Below, one piece after another: positions 53,947 through 62,981 of a stretch of 64,000 nt of DNA. Within the stretch, counting starts at the first letter, position 1. The number at the start of each line of letters is the position of its first letter. A program made the translations under genes and the position numbers. A model generated the notes under the pieces. That model had not been told where the DNA came from. It did no database searches and was given only the letters and a program-made list of their open reading frames with translations. Source of the DNA: Actinobacteria bacterium IMCC26077 (GTDB lineage: Bacteria; Actinomycetota; Actinomycetes; Nanopelagicales; Nanopelagicaceae); contig CP015606.1 in the NCBI GenBank assembly GCA_002284915.1, positions 620,001-684,000 of the forward strand, written 5' to 3'.

Positions 53947-55329
53947 TTACCGCGTGCGCCAGCTTTGGCCTTCGGGGCCATCAGATACTTCGACACCGAT
54001 TGCTGCAAGCGCTTGACGTAGCTCGTCACTTCGCTGCCAATCTTTGGCAGCGCGCGCTTTAGCTCGTTCGTTAATGAGCTCCTGTATCTCCTCAGAAATC
54101 TCAACAACTTCTGCGCGCTCCAATTCAAGACCAAGGAGCTCATCAGCAACGATGAATGTGGCTCGCTTATCGTTTTCGGATACCGAATCTTCCCGCTCCA
54201 ACTTTCTAAGCAGCAACATCGCAGAGGCGGTATCCAAGTCATCGCTAAATGATTCGAGAATCTTGGCAAGGTATTCGGGGCGAACAACCCCCTCTTTCGG
54301 CCAAGCCGCAACCTTTTTCCGCCATCGCTTCAAGGTGGTATCAGCAGCTTCGATGCTCTCCCACGTCAAATTCATCTGAGTTCGATAGTGGTTCTCAAGA
54401 AAGAGAAATCGGAGCGCAAGCGGATCGATTTTTCGGGCAACGAGATCAGATACGTGTAAGACATTGCCAGCACTCTTTGCCATTTTCCGTCCGTTAAACA
54501 AGAGATGCTCCCCATGCACCCACTGTTCGACGAACTCGGAATTTGTTGCGACGTTGCTCTGTGCACGTTCATTCTCATGGTGAGGGAATCGCAGATCGAT
54601 TCCACCCAGATGAAGCGAGACTCCTTGCGGGAAATAATGGAGCGACATCGCAGAACATTCGATGTGCCAACCAGGAAAACCAACTCCCCATGGAGTTGGC
54701 CAGGTCATCTCTCGATTGGCAGCGGCTGCCTTCCACAAAGCCCAATCAGCGTGGAAAAGTTTCCCAGATTCACCCTCATCGATATCAAAGCGGTGGCCGG
54801 CTCGAAGCTGATCGAGGGTGTTATGGCTGATTGCGCCATAACTTTTGAAGCTACGAACGGCAAAGTAAAGCGAGCCATCAGCGCCTTGATATGCGGCGCC
54901 AAGATAAATGAGTTGGGCGATCAAATCGGTAATTAATGAGATCGATTCACTCGCTTTGGGGTAGGCATCTGCAGGCAGGATATTTAATGCAGCGAGGTCT
55001 TGGTGGAAAGCGCGTTCATAGAAGCGGGCGATGTCGAAGGGATCCTTCTGTTCGAGTTTGGCTTGGGCGAGGATTTTGTCTTCGGCTAACCCTTCGATAT
55101 TCACATCATCGTTAAGGTGGCCGACGTCGGTGATGTTTTGGATGTATCGATAATTCTGGCCTTCAGCGCGCAACGTACGGCGAATTAAGTCGCCTAGTAA
55201 GAAGGTGCGCATATTTCCCACATGTGCAAAGCGGTAAACGGTGGGACCGCAACAATAGATATCGATAGTGCCGCTCGCTGCGGGCTTAACTTCGAGCTTC
55301 TCTTGCTCCTTCGTGTCGTATAACCGCAT
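53947..55329 (-). CDS. cysS: Cysteinyl-tRNA synthetase
   Basis: Class I synthetase of 460 residues. CCGPTVYRFAHVGNMRTF holds the HIGH-type motif and first zinc cysteine; GWHIECSAMS and HHENERAQS give further zinc ligands. The KMSKS loop reads KMAKS (residues 282–286). A C-terminal DALR/anticodon part (NERAKARAAKDWQRSDELR) distinguishes it from the ~410-residue MshC ligase, whose N-terminal motif also differs. AAGGTGG precedes the ATG. It follows the SH3-like gene by 3 bp on the same strand. Confidence 0.92.
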   Translation of the reverse strand: MRLYDTKEQEKLEVKPAASGTIDIYCCGPTVYRFAHVGNMRTFLLGDLIRRTLRAEGQNYRYIQNITDVGHLNDDVNIEGLAEDKILAQAKLEQKDPFDIARFYERAFHQDLAALNILPADAYPKASESISLITDLIAQLIYLGAAYQGADGSLYFAVRSFKSYGAISHNTLDQLRAGHRFDIDEGESGKLFHADWALWKAAAANREMTWPTPWGVGFPGWHIECSAMSLHYFPQGVSLHLGGIDLRFPHHENERAQSNVATNSEFVEQWVHGEHLLFNGRKMAKSAGNVLHVSDLVARKIDPLALRFLFLENHYRTQMNLTWESIEAADTTLKRWRKKVAAWPKEGVVRPEYLAKILESFSDDLDTASAMLLLRKLEREDSVSENDKRATFIVADELLGLELERAEVVEISEEIQELINERAKARAAKDWQRSDELRQALAAIGVEVSDGPEGQSWRTR

Positions 55330-55332
55330 CTA

Positions 55333-55533
55333 TCAATCCACCTTCTTCCAGATCACAATCTGGTTCGGGTCGAAGGCTTTTAGCACCCCGTGCTTGTCGC
55401 GCACATGTGTGAGGTCGACAAGATGCCCGAGAACATCTCGAAACTTCCCTGGCTCTTCATCGTGGAGGCGAATGGTGACCCGGGAGCCAATGTCCTCGGC
55501 CTCAGGGGCGCGCCCTCCCGAATCATTAGCCAT
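55333..55533 (-). CDS. Stand-alone SH3-like domain protein
   Basis: A 66-residue protein: GSRVTIRLHDEEPGKFRDVLGHLV...FDPNQIVIWKK. The pattern of five short strands resembles the N-terminal SH3-like domain of actinobacterial GNAT proteins (Rv0428c-like) that are encoded beside ferredoxin genes, but the acetyltransferase part is missing. ATG 55533 is supported by TATGCT 7 nt upstream (55546–55541). Function unknown; the domain relationship is by eye. Confidence 0.55.
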   Translation of the reverse strand: MANDSGGRAPEAEDIGSRVTIRLHDEEPGKFRDVLGHLVDLTHVRDKHGVLKAFDPNQIVIWKKVD

Positions 55534-55540
55534 GCTCACC

Positions 55541-55546
55541 AGCATA
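55541..55546 (-). promoter_or_regulatory. -10 element of the SH3-like gene, leaderless type
   Basis: TATGCT on the minus strand, 7 nt upstream of the ATG at 55533. Confidence 0.45.
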
Positions 55547-55608
55547 GAGTGGAAATCCGCGAGCGAGGCAGCATAATTAGCTCTGGAATAACGAGTGAGG
55601 GGAATACG

Positions 55609-55923
55609 TTGACGTACATCATCGCAGGGCCATGTATCGATGTGAAAGATAAGTCGTGTATCGAGGAGTGCCCAGTTGATTGCATTTACGAGGGCGGGCG
55701 GATGCTCTACATCCAGCCGGATGAATGTGTCGATTGCGGCGCATGCGAGCCAGTATGTCCGGTCGAAGCGATCTACTATGAAGATGATGTCCCCGGCGAG
55801 TTCAGTGAGTTTAAATCAATCAATGAAGAGTTCTTTGGTGAGCTCGGTTCTCCCGGTGGTGCGAGCAAAGTTGGCGCTCAAGAGAGCGATCACCCAGTAG
55901 TTGCGGCGCGCCCGAAAGGGTAG
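55609..55923 (+). CDS. fdxA: Seven-iron ferredoxin (FdxA type)
   Basis: A 104-residue electron carrier with one 3Fe-4S and one 4Fe-4S cluster. By comparison with Azotobacter FdI, Cys9, Cys17 and Cys50 bind the 3Fe cluster and Cys21, Cys40, Cys43, Cys46 the 4Fe cluster; Cys25 is the extra cysteine. The start is TTG 55609, preceded by GAGGGGA; upstream frame lacks similarity. Always next to dapC in many actinobacteria, as here. Confidence 0.92.
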   Translation: MTYIIAGPCIDVKDKSCIEECPVDCIYEGGRMLYIQPDECVDCGACEPVCPVEAIYYEDDVPGEFSEFKSINEEFFGELGSPGGASKVGAQESDHPVVAARPKG

Positions 55924-55939
55924 TGAAGGCGTTAGTTCC

Positions 55940-56998
55940 GTGAGACTTCCCGACTTTCCGTGGGATCTGCTCGCGCCATACAAGAAGATCGCCAGCAGCC
56001 ATCGCGATGGACTCATCGATCTCTCGATAGGCACCCCGGTCGACGATTCGCCGCTAACGATGCAAAGCGCGCTCGCCTCGAGCGGTAGCGCCCCCGGCTA
56101 CCCCTTGACGATTGGCAACGCCACATTGCGCGCCACATTGGAGCGCTGGATCAGATCAAAATTCTTCGAGGCCGGCCCTCTGGATTTCTTACCGACCATC
56201 GGCTCCAAGGAGCTGGTCGGCCTTCTACCAACGCTTATCCAAGCGAAGAAGGTCTTGATTCCAGAGATCGCCTATCCGACTTATCAGGTAGGCGCATTAG
56301 TTGCTGGCGCTGAGTGCGTTGCCGTTGGCGATGATTGTCGTGAGTGGCCTAAGGATGCCGATCTGGTCTGGATAAATACCCCAGCAAACCCGCATGGACG
56401 AGTCTTAAGTCAATCGCAACTTCGAGAGATCATTTCTTGGGCGCGGGATACCAAGACCATCGTGGTCAGCGATGAGTGTTATTTTGAATTGGGTTGGGAT
56501 TGCGAACCGCTCTCGCTACTCCAAGTTGCCGATGGAGATAGCGCCGGTCTATTGATTGTCCATTCGCTATCCAAAAGTTTTAACGCCGCCGGCTACCGAG
56601 CCGCATTCATTGCTGGCGACCCAGCACTCATTGCGCAGATTCGAGAGGTTCGCAAACATCTCGGATTGATCATGCCGGCGCCAATCCAAGCGGCAATGAG
56701 AGCAGCTCTTGATGACCCCGCAGAGATTGCAATTCAAAAAGAGCGGTATCGCGTGCGTCGCGAGCTACTACGTGCTGCTTTCTTGGACGCAGGTTTCACA
56801 ATCTCGCATTCTGAAGCGGGGCTTTACCTCTGGGCTACGCGCGGAGAAGAGTGTTGGCAGACGATCGAGTGGGCAGCGCAACGAGGAATCTTGATTACGC
56901 CAGGTATTTTCTATGGCGAGAAGGGCGCGAATCATGTTCGCGTTGCATTAACAGCTACGGATGATGATATCCGGCGCGCAGCCGAGCGATTAGCTTAG
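55940..56998 (+). CDS. dapC: Succinyldiaminopimelate aminotransferase
   Basis: PLP-dependent class I/II aminotransferase (352 residues) acting after DapD in the succinylase lysine/DAP route. SIGTPVDDSP, INTPANPHGRVLSQ, VSDECYFELGW, and the PLP lysine in HSLSKSFNAAGYRAAF are visible. GTG 55940 gives the conserved start VRLPDFPWDLLAPYK. The ferredoxin–dapC pair is the usual context. Confidence 0.92.
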   Translation: MRLPDFPWDLLAPYKKIASSHRDGLIDLSIGTPVDDSPLTMQSALASSGSAPGYPLTIGNATLRATLERWIRSKFFEAGPLDFLPTIGSKELVGLLPTLIQAKKVLIPEIAYPTYQVGALVAGAECVAVGDDCREWPKDADLVWINTPANPHGRVLSQSQLREIISWARDTKTIVVSDECYFELGWDCEPLSLLQVADGDSAGLLIVHSLSKSFNAAGYRAAFIAGDPALIAQIREVRKHLGLIMPAPIQAAMRAALDDPAEIAIQKERYRVRRELLRAAFLDAGFTISHSEAGLYLWATRGEECWQTIEWAAQRGILITPGIFYGEKGANHVRVALTATDDDIRRAAERLA

Positions 56999-57006
56999 TT
57001 CACTCG

Positions 57007-58032
57007 ATGGAAGCAATCCTCCTTGTTGGTGGCAAAGGCACGCGATTACTACCGCTGACCATTGACACTCCAAAACCTATGGTCAAGTTGGCAGGCGTTC
57101 GGTTCATTGCTCATCAAATTGCCTATGCCCGCTCCCATGGGATCTCTCGAATCGTGGTCGCGACTTCATATAAAACCGAGCAGTTCCTCGAATATTTAGG
57201 GGATGGCTCGGCATTCGGTGTCGAGATAGTCCATGCGATTGAAGGTGAACCGCTGGGTACGGGTGGTGCCATAGCGAACGCGGCGACCTACTTAATCAGT
57301 GGCGAGCGCGATCCGATCACGGTGCTTAATGGCGATGTCCTGACCGCCCATGACATCAGCGCTCAGATCCGACAACACGTGAGCATGAACTGTCATGCCA
57401 CACTGCATCTAGTCGAAGTGGATGATGCACGTGCATATGGGTCAGTACCTACTGATGATAAAGGTCAGATTATTGGGTTCGTCGAGAAATCTGAGAATCC
57501 GCCGACCAACTTCATCAATGCAGGTTGTTACATCTTCACAAAATCTGTAATCGATCAAATCCCAAGAGGCAGAGTCGTTAGCGTCGAGCGTGAGACCTTT
57601 CCTGAATTGCTTGCTACCGGCGGAAAACTATGGAGTTTCAAAAGTCGTGACTATTGGATAGATATTGGAACTCCCGCAGCGCTGCTTAAAGCATCGCAAG
57701 ACCTACTTACTGGAGTCTTTATCTCTCCTGCATTCACTCCGCAACCAAAAAAGATTTATATCGACCCGCTGGCAGAGGTTGATTCAAGCGCCCTCATCGA
57801 AGAGGGTTCGGCAATTGGTCGTGCGCAGGTGCGCTCTGGTGCGCGTATCGAAGCAAGCATCATCGGCGATGAGGTAGTTATCGAAGCTGGTGCGCAGATA
57901 CTCCATTCGATTATTGGAAATCGGGTCAAAGTGGGCAGCGGAGCAATCATTGAGCGCGCAATCATCGGTGGCGATGAAATCGTGCTGCCACCGAATAGTC
58001 GACATATTGGCACTGCACTGGGTATCGGTTGA
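57007..58032 (+). CDS. NDP-sugar pyrophosphorylase (mannose-1-phosphate guanylyltransferase-like)
   Basis: A 341-residue nucleotidyltransferase. The N-terminal domain begins EAILLVGGKGTRLLPLTIDTPKPMVKLAG, the canonical NTP-binding loop, with the metal-binding Asp in VLNGDVLT. The C terminus from about 235 is a hexapeptide beta helix. It probably makes GDP-mannose together with the phosphomannomutase at 63348; glucose-1-phosphate as substrate is the alternative. Confidence 0.85.
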   Translation: MEAILLVGGKGTRLLPLTIDTPKPMVKLAGVRFIAHQIAYARSHGISRIVVATSYKTEQFLEYLGDGSAFGVEIVHAIEGEPLGTGGAIANAATYLISGERDPITVLNGDVLTAHDISAQIRQHVSMNCHATLHLVEVDDARAYGSVPTDDKGQIIGFVEKSENPPTNFINAGCYIFTKSVIDQIPRGRVVSVERETFPELLATGGKLWSFKSRDYWIDIGTPAALLKASQDLLTGVFISPAFTPQPKKIYIDPLAEVDSSALIEEGSAIGRAQVRSGARIEASIIGDEVVIEAGAQILHSIIGNRVKVGSGAIIERAIIGGDEIVLPPNSRHIGTALGIG

Positions 58033-58071
58033 AGGCGGCAGCGCTCGGTGAAAAAAATCCCATGAGGCAAC

Positions 58072-58100
58072 TTGACGAAATCGAGTTACACGCGTGTAAT
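58072..58100 (+). promoter_or_regulatory. whiB promoter with perfect 14-bp palindrome between -35 and -10
   Basis: TTGACG (58072–58077) and TGTAAT (58095–58100) are 17 bp apart. The perfect palindrome TTACACGCGTGTAA (58086–58099) fills the second half of the spacer and overlaps the -10, an ideal repressor site. The remaining leader carries AGGGG before the ATG. Nothing else is apparent in this 107-bp gap. Confidence 0.6.
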
Positions 58101-58139
58101 TCTCCCTAGGTTCTTTCCCATAGACGTTAGGGGCTTTAG

Positions 58140-58400
58140 ATGAGCGCACCGCTCACTCCGTTCGAGGGTGGAAACCCAACTGAACTTTCTTGGCAGGAGC
58201 GAGCGCTCTGTGCCGAAACTGATCCAGAGGCCTTCTTCCCGGAGAAAGGCGGATCGACCCGCGAGGCAAAGCGCGTCTGCCTCTCCTGTGAGGTTCGAAG
58301 TGAGTGCTTGGAATATGCCCTAGCCCATGATGAGCGTTTTGGAATCTGGGGTGGGCTCTCCGAGCGAGAGCGCCGTCGTCTCAAGCGTCGCCCCGCGTAA
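58140..58400 (+). CDS. WhiB-family Fe-S transcription factor
   Basis: An 86-residue Wbl protein. The 4Fe-4S ligands are Cys24, Cys47, Cys50 and Cys56 (CLSCEVRSEC), followed by the G-I-W-G-G turn (68–72) and a basic C-terminal tail RERRRLKRR for DNA contact. Short length and position before mannosyl-metabolism genes suggest the WhiB2/WhmD-like group involved in division. Wbl proteins act by binding region 4 of the primary sigma factor. Confidence 0.93.
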   Translation: MSAPLTPFEGGNPTELSWQERALCAETDPEAFFPEKGGSTREAKRVCLSCEVRSECLEYALAHDERFGIWGGLSERERRRLKRRPA

Positions 58401-58441
58401 ATAGCGGCAAGTAGGGGCCCAATCACCAGAATTGCGCGACT

Positions 58442-58453
58442 AACCCTAGGGTT
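58442..58453. promoter_or_regulatory. Palindromic -10 region of the large GT2 gene
   Basis: The perfect palindrome AACCCTAGGGTT contains TAGGGT on both strands. The plus-strand copy (58447–58452) lies 7 nt before the ATG at 58460, predicting a leaderless mRNA; the minus-strand copy (58448–58443) would drive antisense RNA across whiB. Confidence 0.5.
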
Positions 58454-58459
58454 GTCGCT

Positions 58460-61400
58460 ATGTCCGTCGAGAGCCAGCCGGAGCTACGTGGTCGCCCAGT
58501 AAGCCACCATCGGGTGAGCGCCATTCTGGTAAGCCATAACGGCGCCCGTTGGTTACCCGAGGTGGTCGCTGCCCTTTCAAGCCAAGAGCGTCCCCCTGAT
58601 TTTCTCCTGGCAGTCGACAATGGCTCGAGCGATGGCTCCATGGAGCTACTGCGCAATTCCCGGATCGAAGTTTTAGAGGGCGCGCATGATTCGGGTTTTG
58701 GCAGCGCCGTTGCGCTCGCCGCATCGACCTTGCCGCCGCCGAACCTCATCCTCTCCGACGATGGTGATCCGGTTGACCATGAGGTCGAGTGGCTCTGGTT
58801 GCTCCATGACGATTGCGCTCCTGCTCCAGATGCGCTCGCCCAATTACTTGCCGCGGTAGCTGAGCGCCCCAATGTGGGCGTCGCGGGACCGAAGATCTTG
58901 GGTTGGCACGATCGAAACCACCTCTTAGAGATTGGGGTGACGATTGCACATAACGGATCCCGATGGACTGGCTTGGAGCGAAATGAACGAGATCAAGGTC
59001 AACATGATGGCGATGGAGTAGTTCCGGTATTAGCAGTCAGCACTGCGGGAGCTTTGATTCGCCGCGAACTCTTTGAAGAGATCGGTGGTTTTGATGAGAA
59101 CTTACCGCTCTTTCGCGATGATGTTGATTTCGGAATGCGGGCTCATATGGCTGGATACACGGTCATCTGTGCCACAGGCGCAAAACTTTTCCACGCCGAA
59201 GCAGCTGCTACTGAACGCCGCACCATTGATGTAGCGGGTGGAACTTTTCATCGCCCCCATTTGTTGGATCGACGCCATGCAGCCTTTGTCCTTTTAGCAA
59301 ATTTGCCGCTTTGGACTCTGCCCTGGATCACGTTAAGAATTTTTGCGTCAGCCATCATCCGAGCCGTTGGATATCTGTTGGTGAAACTCCCTGGTTACGC
59401 ACTTGATGAAGTGGGCGCGATTGCACTCTTATTCACTCGTCTCGATCGCCTACGTGCTGCTCGTCGAGCTCGCCGAAAGAAACGTCTATTACCAGCGCGG
59501 GTAATTCGGCCACTGCTCGCACCGTGGAGTGAACAGATAAAGCTCGGTGCTTTGCGTGTCCGAGATCTTTTGTTGCGCAGAGTCGAGCGAGTACCGGAAC
59601 CGGTAGTGGGAAATATTTTCGCCGAAAGTGATGATGCTTACGAGGGGGAGTTACTCGCCCCCACAAACAGTGGCTTCTGGCGACAACTCCTAAGCCGTCC
59701 ATTAGTGATAGCCATCGCGCCACTCCTGCTTCTCTCGATTATTGCCGCCAGGTCGCGCTTTGGCGCTCTTGCCGGAGGCGCGCTCACAAAAGTAGGTGAT
59801 AGCGCTTTCGCGTACCTACAGTTCTATAGCCAGTCCTGGCACGCAATCGGCGTCGGTTCTGGTCGGGTTAGCCACCCCTTCACCCCGCTTTTGGCGCTGC
59901 TTTCCTTCTCAACTGGGGCTAATCCGTCAACCTTTGTCACACTCTTTTTTCTCTTTGCACCAATCACCGCGCTGCTCACGATGTACCTCTACTTACGTAA
60001 ATCTGGAGCCAATCGATGGAATGCGATTGCTTCGGGATCCATGTATGCCAGCTCAGCCCTATTGGTGACTTCGGTAACTTCTGGATTTCTCACCACCGTA
60101 CTGTTGATTGCCTACCTACCGCTCTTTGCTCTCGTAGTTCGCCCACTCTTTCTGCAGAATCAGCAGGAGATAAGTTGGCGGCGGACTTGTGTCGCCACGT
60201 TAGCGTTGATAATCACCGCTGCCCTTTCATTTCAGGTTTTTCTTGCCATCCTTATTATTCTCATCGCGCACCTTGGTTATTTACGATGGGGCGAGCCCGA
60301 TCCTCAGGCGATACGACGCAGGTCAGCGCAGTATTTAGTTATTGTCGCTGGAACCTTTTTTGCTCTTGCCCCATGGAGCATCTCAAACATTCGCTCCCCG
60401 CAGATGCTCTTCATTGATCCAGGTATTCCAGCGCCACTTGCCACTCCAATACATACTTTGCTCGGCAACCTTCAGCCATTTGATCATGCACCGATATACG
60501 TTATGAGCGCGACTGTTCTGATCGGCGTAGTCGCTCTCTTCTCGCGGCGAGCGTTTCGCGAGTCTTTGCTTATCCTTGGAACGCTATTGCTGAGTGCACT
60601 TACTAGCGCAGTCGCGACGCAATCAGCGGGCAATTCGTTAGCTGAGCAAATTTGGCCAGGTGGGTTCCTCGCGCTCTCAACCTTTTTTGCGGCTCGTGCA
60701 CTCTCGATTCTTAGCGAAGGCCAAGTAGCTCGTCTACGTAACTCCGCATTTGGGCGCGCCCACCTTGCAACTGCTGCAGTCGCAATACTTACCGGATATT
60801 GCATCATGGCAAATCTCTTTTGGATGGTATCGAGTTCGGCAACAGCTCCAGTGAAGGCATCATCAACGTCGGTGCTTCCCGCATTTATTTCGACTTCTAC
60901 GATTAATCCAGATCGACCAAAGACCTTAATTTTGCGGAGCGATCGCGGCGCTCAAACTTCTGGTCGAGCGACCCAGAGTTTCTCCTACATAGTGCTGAGA
61001 GAGCGAGATCTTGTATTGGGAGAGGTCGCTGCAGCACCAGATGAGGTTCCGCTCCTAACGAAGACCGTTGGTGAGATAACTGCCGGCGCTGGTGATGCGC
61101 CCGCCACCACCCTTGCTAAATTCGGAATCAGATATCTCTACTTAGAGAATGGTCGAACCAATAACTCGCTCGCGCGCAAGATTGACGGAATAGGCGGCCT
61201 TACTCGACTCTCTGCAACAGCTGATGGAATTCTCTGGGAGGTTGCTGGTTTAACTTCACGTATCCGTTTCCTCCCTGATGAATCCGATGCTGAGCCGGTT
61301 GAAGTACCTGCAGAAGAAGTGGGAGCTGAATTCGATGTTGCTAGCGGAGGAACGGTTGAGATTGCTGAGGTCTTCGATAGCAGCTGGAAAATTCTCCATG

Positions 61401-61606
61401 GCGGCAAAATTCTCACCCCATCACGTTCAGAGTCCGGGCTCCTCCAATTCACAATCCCCGAAGCCGGACGCGTCGTCCTCTTCCATGACGGAACGATTCA
61501 ACGGGCAGGAATTTCGCTGCAGTTAGCAATTATCGGCTTGCTTATTTTCTTTGCGCTGCCGCGTGGGCGTAGGCAGTCGGAGCTGCGTGACGAGGAGGTT
61601 GCATGA
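58460..61606 (+). CDS. Large membrane glycosyltransferase (GT2 fused to polytopic domain)
   Basis: A 1048-residue protein. Residues about 15–265 form a GT2 domain (AILVSHNGARWLPEVVAAL; DD in WLLHDDCAPAPDALAQ; RDDVDFGMRAHMAGY). From about 275 there are about fourteen hydrophobic segments, and the C-terminal ~200 residues form an extracytoplasmic domain ending in one more helix and a basic tail. The same gene follows whiB and precedes DUF5719 genes in streptomycetes. Probably a cell-envelope glycan transferase using a lipid-linked acceptor; substrate unknown. Confidence 0.85.
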   Translation: MSVESQPELRGRPVSHHRVSAILVSHNGARWLPEVVAALSSQERPPDFLLAVDNGSSDGSMELLRNSRIEVLEGAHDSGFGSAVALAASTLPPPNLILSDDGDPVDHEVEWLWLLHDDCAPAPDALAQLLAAVAERPNVGVAGPKILGWHDRNHLLEIGVTIAHNGSRWTGLERNERDQGQHDGDGVVPVLAVSTAGALIRRELFEEIGGFDENLPLFRDDVDFGMRAHMAGYTVICATGAKLFHAEAAATERRTIDVAGGTFHRPHLLDRRHAAFVLLANLPLWTLPWITLRIFASAIIRAVGYLLVKLPGYALDEVGAIALLFTRLDRLRAARRARRKKRLLPARVIRPLLAPWSEQIKLGALRVRDLLLRRVERVPEPVVGNIFAESDDAYEGELLAPTNSGFWRQLLSRPLVIAIAPLLLLSIIAARSRFGALAGGALTKVGDSAFAYLQFYSQSWHAIGVGSGRVSHPFTPLLALLSFSTGANPSTFVTLFFLFAPITALLTMYLYLRKSGANRWNAIASGSMYASSALLVTSVTSGFLTTVLLIAYLPLFALVVRPLFLQNQQEISWRRTCVATLALIITAALSFQVFLAILIILIAHLGYLRWGEPDPQAIRRRSAQYLVIVAGTFFALAPWSISNIRSPQMLFIDPGIPAPLATPIHTLLGNLQPFDHAPIYVMSATVLIGVVALFSRRAFRESLLILGTLLLSALTSAVATQSAGNSLAEQIWPGGFLALSTFFAARALSILSEGQVARLRNSAFGRAHLATAAVAILTGYCIMANLFWMVSSSATAPVKASSTSVLPAFISTSTINPDRPKTLILRSDRGAQTSGRATQSFSYIVLRERDLVLGEVAAAPDEVPLLTKTVGEITAGAGDAPATTLAKFGIRYLYLENGRTNNSLARKIDGIGGLTRLSATADGILWEVAGLTSRIRFLPDESDAEPVEVPAEEVGAEFDVASGGTVEIAEVFDSSWKILHGGKILTPSRSESGLLQFTIPEAGRVVLFHDGTIQRAGISLQLAIIGLLIFFALPRGRRQSELRDEEVA

Positions 61607-62913
61607 GAATTCGAATCATCGTTCTCCTCTCGTTCATTGCACTAACGGCAGGTACCGCATCGATCACAAGCGCACCCACTTCGAGAGAATTTGTCGAGAG
61701 CGTTTCCACATTCATCTGTCCAGCCAAGTCAGGTAACCAGAGTGGCGTAATTGCTCTCGGGAAAAAGGGAGTGAAGAGCGGGGCTATTGATAAGAAGAAT
61801 CGCGCATTGAAAAAGAGCAAAGCTCGAACGCTCTCGATTTCTCAAAAAGCTCGCGCAGTAGCAGGGGAGAGTGCAACGCCGATCACCCTCGCCTCCAAAG
61901 GTGGCAACTGGCTCGCGCTCACGCAATGCACATCAGCTGCAGGTGAGTTCTGGTTCATTGGTGGCACTGCAGATGTCTCTAGCTTGGGATATTTCCAATT
62001 CACTAATGAAAATCTTGGTAAAGCAATCATCGACTTGGAGCTGTGGAGTGAAGATGGAAGCGAAGCGACACGAACATTGACGATTCCTGCTCGCAGTACG
62101 AAGAACTATTCGCTAACAACGTTCCTTCCTGGAAAGAAATTAACGGCCTTCCACATTATTTCCCGATCAGGCTTAGTTAGTGCAACCCTTTTTGATGAAC
62201 GACGTAAAGGTCTTACAACATATGGTGGCGATTACATTGCACCGAATAGTTCGCCAACGAAAAATCTGATGCTTGCCGGCATCCCAGGCCCAAAACTTGT
62301 CAAAGAATCAGATATCACCTCTCAGAAAATACGGCTCTTCGTTCCTGGTGAAGCTGATGCCATCATTCAAGTTAATTACATCTCTCCATCTGGGGTATTT
62401 GCTCCAGTGGGATTAGATAATCTTCGAATACCTGCGCAAAAAGTGGTCGAAGTTCCACTCACCAATCTTCCTAAAGATCGTCTCTTCTCTATTCAAGTGC
62501 GGGCGAGTGAACCGGTGATTGGAAGCGCCTTGACACGAGGAATTTTTTCGAAGGTCCGCGAACTCTCATGGATTAGTGCTGGTGAACCAACTCGAGGTGA
62601 AAAAATTGCCATGCCAGAGCGAGCTGGCTATCTATCAATTCTCACTGATGCGCCCGAGGTGAGATTTACAACGTCAAAAGCAGGCGGGAAGCGATCAAAT
62701 GTGCGTGTTCGCGTTGATGCGATGGCTATTTGGAAGGTGCCAGCTGATGTTCGGGAGATTCAGTTGAGCACCGGCACAAAACCGATCTACCTTGCTCTGG
62801 CGATCAAGGATCCTTCGGGAGTTACATCAGCTCCGTTTGCGCCAGCCGAAGCAAAAGCGCTCACCGCCCTTCCGGTAGTGGACTCCAGCCTCTACATTCC
62901 ACGGAACGGCTGA
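61603..62913 (+). CDS. DUF5719 secreted protein
   Basis: A 436-residue protein with an N-terminal signal peptide (MRIRIIVLLSFIALTAGTASI) and a beta-rich remainder with no catalytic motif. ATG overlaps the GT2 stop (ATGA). Position between the large GT2 and DUF3499 is the evidence for DUF5719; members are thought to be surface or cell-wall associated. Confidence 0.75.
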   Translation: MRIRIIVLLSFIALTAGTASITSAPTSREFVESVSTFICPAKSGNQSGVIALGKKGVKSGAIDKKNRALKKSKARTLSISQKARAVAGESATPITLASKGGNWLALTQCTSAAGEFWFIGGTADVSSLGYFQFTNENLGKAIIDLELWSEDGSEATRTLTIPARSTKNYSLTTFLPGKKLTAFHIISRSGLVSATLFDERRKGLTTYGGDYIAPNSSPTKNLMLAGIPGPKLVKESDITSQKIRLFVPGEADAIIQVNYISPSGVFAPVGLDNLRIPAQKVVEVPLTNLPKDRLFSIQVRASEPVIGSALTRGIFSKVRELSWISAGEPTRGEKIAMPERAGYLSILTDAPEVRFTTSKAGGKRSNVRVRVDAMAIWKVPADVREIQLSTGTKPIYLALAIKDPSGVTSAPFAPAEAKALTALPVVDSSLYIPRNG

Positions 62914-62969
62914 GGCTTTTTCACCCCTCCGTTCGGAGTGGCAACCTCGTGCGGAAAGTTCTTCAGACA

Positions 62970-62975
62970 TAAAGT
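62970..62975 (+). promoter_or_regulatory. -10 element of the DUF3499 gene, leaderless type
   Basis: TAAAGT 6 nt before the ATG at 62982. It argues for that ATG rather than the GTG two codons upstream. Confidence 0.5.
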
Positions 62976-62981
62976 GTGACT

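Noticed and set aside
53947-55329. MshC (mycothiol ligase) instead of CysS
   Set aside because: The 460-residue length, the CGPTVYRFAHVGN motif and the C-terminal tRNA-binding part fit CysS; MshC is shorter and has a different first motif.
62927-62938. CTCCGTTCGGAG inverted repeat after the DUF5719 gene as a terminator
   Set aside because: The loop would be only two bases (or four after opening one pair) and no T-tract follows.
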